A stretch of 64,000 nucleotides of DNA from NCBI GenBank assembly GCA_028023455.1, contig JAQFVV010006199.1:1860001-1924000 (forward strand), in the 5' to 3' direction. Numbering within the stretch: position 1 is the stretch's first letter; the number at the start of each line of letters is the position of its first letter. Below are positions 61,700-64,000 of the stretch, piece after piece. The DNA is from Epiperipatus broadwayi (taxonomy: Eukaryota > Onychophora > Udeonychophora > Euonychophora > Peripatidae). The notes beneath the pieces were generated by a model, which worked only from the letters and a program-made list of their open reading frames with translations, ran no database searches and was not told the origin of the DNA. A program made the position numbers and the translations under genes.

Positions 61700-62830
61700 T
61701 AAAGGTTTTTAGAAAAAGTCAAACTAACTTTACAAAAAAGATTAACTTATTAGTAATAGCATACAACAAAATCAAAGAATGGCTATGGATTCACCACAGA
61801 CATAATTGCTATTCCATATCTACCTAAAGTTTGGCTTCATTATGTTACTGACATACTTGTTGAATGAGCCACATAGTGAAGCATTATTAGAAATATTGTG
61901 GACATACATCAGTAACATATTTTCTTCAAATTAATTCACATTAAAATTACAACAAGAACAATTATTGTCATTCTTAAATGTTTTTATGACAAGATTCTCT
62001 TGTGGCAAAATCAAAACTGCAGTTTACAGAATATCCATGCACACAGGAAAATACTTCGTATAAATAGCCAATTATAAAAGAAGTATAAAAATAGAGTTAT
62101 ACTACCATTATGGAACAGAGCAGAAGAAATTTGCTCAGGATCAGGGACTTAAAAAAAGAAAGGCCTCCTTAGAACAAACTTATGAAAAATTATTATTAAT
62201 CAACTATCATTAAGAAAACCTAAAAAACACAACAAAAAGAAACATTAAAAGAAAAATCATTTATAAATACTATCTTAAGAATAGCAAACAAACTAAATAA
62301 AATCTGAAATCAATATAATACCAAAACAGCTTTCCAAAATCAAAATACATTACAAGGAATCTTAATCTTGACAAAACCTATAATAGAATTGCTGAAAACA
62401 AAAAACTGCATCTATGAACCATCATGAGAATGTGGAAGAACATATGTTGGTAAAATCAGCTCTATGATTAAAATATGATTAGAAAAAAAAAAAAAACCAA
62501 GAATTAAAAAAGAAAAGCAAATATATCTAAAATAGCAAACCATGTTACCAATAAACATATGTTCATTTGGAAAAAGCAAGAATATTGGACAGAGAAAGAA
62601 GGTAAAAAAATAAAAATTAAAGAAACTGATCACTTGGCAATAGCAAATAACTTTTCAAGTCAATCTAATGTGATGATTCATAAGACTAGAAATCACTCAT
62701 TTATCTTGTCATTAAGAAAAAATGGAGAAATAAGAAAAATCCTCATATTTAAGTATATAAAATTTTTACTAATTGTTGCCTTTACCAAAATAACCTAGTT
62801 AGTTAGAATATCACCTTAAATTTTGTATTC
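61700..62830 (+). pseudogene. Penelope-like element relic: RT C-terminal half and GIY-YIG endonuclease
   Basis: In a live element this protein would reverse-transcribe and insert the element. Visible in order across several frames: the AMxSP-type motif (MAMDSP, about 61781-61797); WLHYVTD with the catalytic YxDD reduced to YVTD (61841-61852); RT thumb residues VYRI and HTGK (about 62015-62050); WNRAEEIC (from 62111); then the endonuclease start CIYE, a stop, ECGRTYVGK (YVGK at 62443-62454) matching the GIY-YIG signature. A lysine-rich tail follows at 62559-62700. Many stops and frameshifts are present, and the RT N-terminal half is missing. It lies 0.3 kb after a family-2 foldback and runs into the shared 3' segment at 62857. 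Confidence 0.8.
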
Positions 62831-63075
62831 ATGTATTTAAAGATAGCAGTTTCTATTCCCATACTAGTACTGTCACCGATCTGGCCAACAACATCTGAAG
62901 AAGAGAGAAGAGGAATACAATTCAAAACATGTTAATATTAACTCTATTATTACTAACAGTTGAATATATTTGAAAAGTTTAAATAAATTTTGAATTTTTT
63001 TAAAGATATTTAATAATTAATTCTAAGTGATGGGAATAGTCTAGCATATAATTACTAGTAAAATTCCTTCATTAT
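62831..63075 (+). repeat. 3' segment downstream of the PLE relic, shared with 48.68-48.90 kb
   Basis: From TTCCCATACTAGTACTGTCA onward this matches 48680-48905, including ATCTGAAGAAGAG and TTTGAAAAGTTTAAA. It is probably the 3' untranslated part of the PLE, or the core of a SINE inserted at its end. A hammerhead ribozyme core, known from PLEs, is not convincingly present. Confidence 0.55.
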
Positions 63076-64000
63076 AAACTTTTAAATAAACACTAGGGTA
63101 GTCAATGTCTGTTCGACTTTTATAAAATCATCTGGTTACATATGCTATCATTTCAATTACAAATTAAATACCTTTTACTGGTGGGTTGGTTTTGAATCAT
63201 ATTTTAGCTTATATAAGTCACTGACCTGAATGATTTTTTTTTATTATGCTTCTGTGGTCAAAAGAACTAATCCTCATTTCCAGTTCTCAAGTTATATCAT
63301 TTATAAAAATCAACATTTAAATTAAATTTAACTGTTTATTTTTGTATCAATGATAAATTTTCTGAACCAAGTAGATTGAATTAAGCAGTATATTAGTTTT
63401 TAATTATTATAGATATGATATTCTTTTTAATTTATAATATGTCAAAATGAATGAGTTCCAATTTTTAATTGGATTTTAATAAAAGTAGATATATCAAATG
63501 ATTTTCTGATAAATCAAATCTCAGATAACGTAAAGTTAATTAAGAGTTTATTCAAAAAATAGATATTTACTTTCAAAACTTTGCTTGAGTTTTTACTGAC
63601 AGAACTATTTTTATTTCAGAGATTCCTCTTTCAACATGCCTTCAATTAAACATGGTCATGCTTCAACATAATTGAAAGGAATTTGTTAAAGGTTTTGCAG
63701 ATTTTATAAAACAGGTGGAACATGGACTGAAAACTTAGAAATAATAAAATGCACCAATGATTTAAAATGCAGATATTATCAGTAATAACATGTTACATAT
63801 TTATAAATAAATGCTGTAGTAATTTTTTCTAATTACATTGTCATATTCTGCAACTTAAATAAAAATGCTATATTTTAAATTTAAATATGAAATTGGAAGT
63901 TATTAGAGATAATAAATATTTGATAAAATGAAAATACAGAAAAGAAAAAACTATCTTTCTTATGAGTATTTTCATGTTATCAAATATTATATTGGCTCAG
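63076..64000. other. A+T-rich stretch without genes
   Basis: No coding frame, RNA gene or repeat structure is recognised to the end of the window. Confidence 0.45.

Noticed and set aside
62857-62900. Hammerhead ribozyme expected in a PLE (CTGATGA...GAAA core)
   Set aside because: ACCGATCTGGCC...CTGAAGAAG at 62.87 kb and CTGATCAGATC...CTAAAGAAG at 48.7 kb only partly resemble the core, and no proper stem II or GAAA follows.
1-64000. CRISPR array, bacterial operon, phage or plasmid features
   Set aside because: No regularly spaced identical repeats, ribosome-binding sites or packed genes. All mobile elements seen are of animal type.

Overview
The window is nuclear DNA from an animal with a very A+T-rich genome; by eye A+T is well over 70% almost everywhere. 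The evidence for a eukaryote is the absence of bacterial-type gene packing, plus remnants of Ty3/gypsy LTR retrotransposons, a Penelope-like element (PLE), a non-LTR retrotransposon (LINE), tRNA-derived SINEs, foldback/MITE-like DNA elements and a possible Helitron relative. This mix fits an invertebrate metazoan. A lophotrochozoan such as a mollusc is possible, but I cannot fix the phylum from the sequence.

No complete host gene is visible. The best coding candidates are fragments. A 486-nt open exon-like stretch on the minus strand (43792-44277) follows a splice-acceptor-like sequence and would encode a two-membrane-segment protein. Three short exon candidates on the plus strand (13704-13777, 14491-14552, 28801-28881) are weaker. 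The window therefore reads as intergenic or large-intron DNA dominated by old repeats. Most other open frames are low-complexity or repeat-borne.

Layout. 1-3 kb: A+T-rich DNA with a 19-bp-type degenerate array and a 250-bp tandem duplication. 3.1-4.3 kb: LTR A. 4.9-6.6 kb: three tRNA-headed SINEs, all with visible target-site duplications. 7.6-8.7 kb: a broken Ty3/gypsy RT-RNase H segment. 10.8-12.4 kb: LTR B, with a six-copy array just after its TATA box. 12.5-13.5 kb: a direct-plus-inverted repeat cluster. 13.7-14.6 kb: two exon candidates. 20.8-21.2 kb: a foldback element (family 1). 23.8-24.9 kb: a Helitron-like element. 25.6 kb: a SINE. 26.1-26.6 kb: a foldback element (family 2). 28.6-28.9 kb: a GC-richer island with a possible first coding exon. 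29.5-30.5 kb: LTR C with a well-spaced TATA/initiator. 37.9-42.8 kb: a 4.94-kb unit bounded by TIRs and TA dinucleotides, inside a roughly 10-kb zone with almost no open frames. 43.8-44.3 kb: the long exon candidate. 48.6-49.6 kb: a tRNA-headed repeat and a minus-strand PLE endonuclease remnant. 50.0-50.8 kb: a second family-1 foldback. 52.6-53.6 kb: the C-terminal part of a LINE. 54.7-54.9 and 60.6-61.4 kb: further family-2 foldbacks, two of them flanked by short direct repeats. 61.7-63.1 kb: a plus-strand PLE relic and its 3' segment.

There is no visible pathway or operon. The relationships are those of mobile-element families: LTRs A, B and C share ends and orientation, the two foldback families recur, and a PLE-adjacent 3' segment recurs behind a tRNA-like head. 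No new system is demonstrated. The most interesting leads are the foldback families, the 4.94-kb TIR unit, the tRNA-head/PLE-tail composite and the unexplained 162-codon exon.
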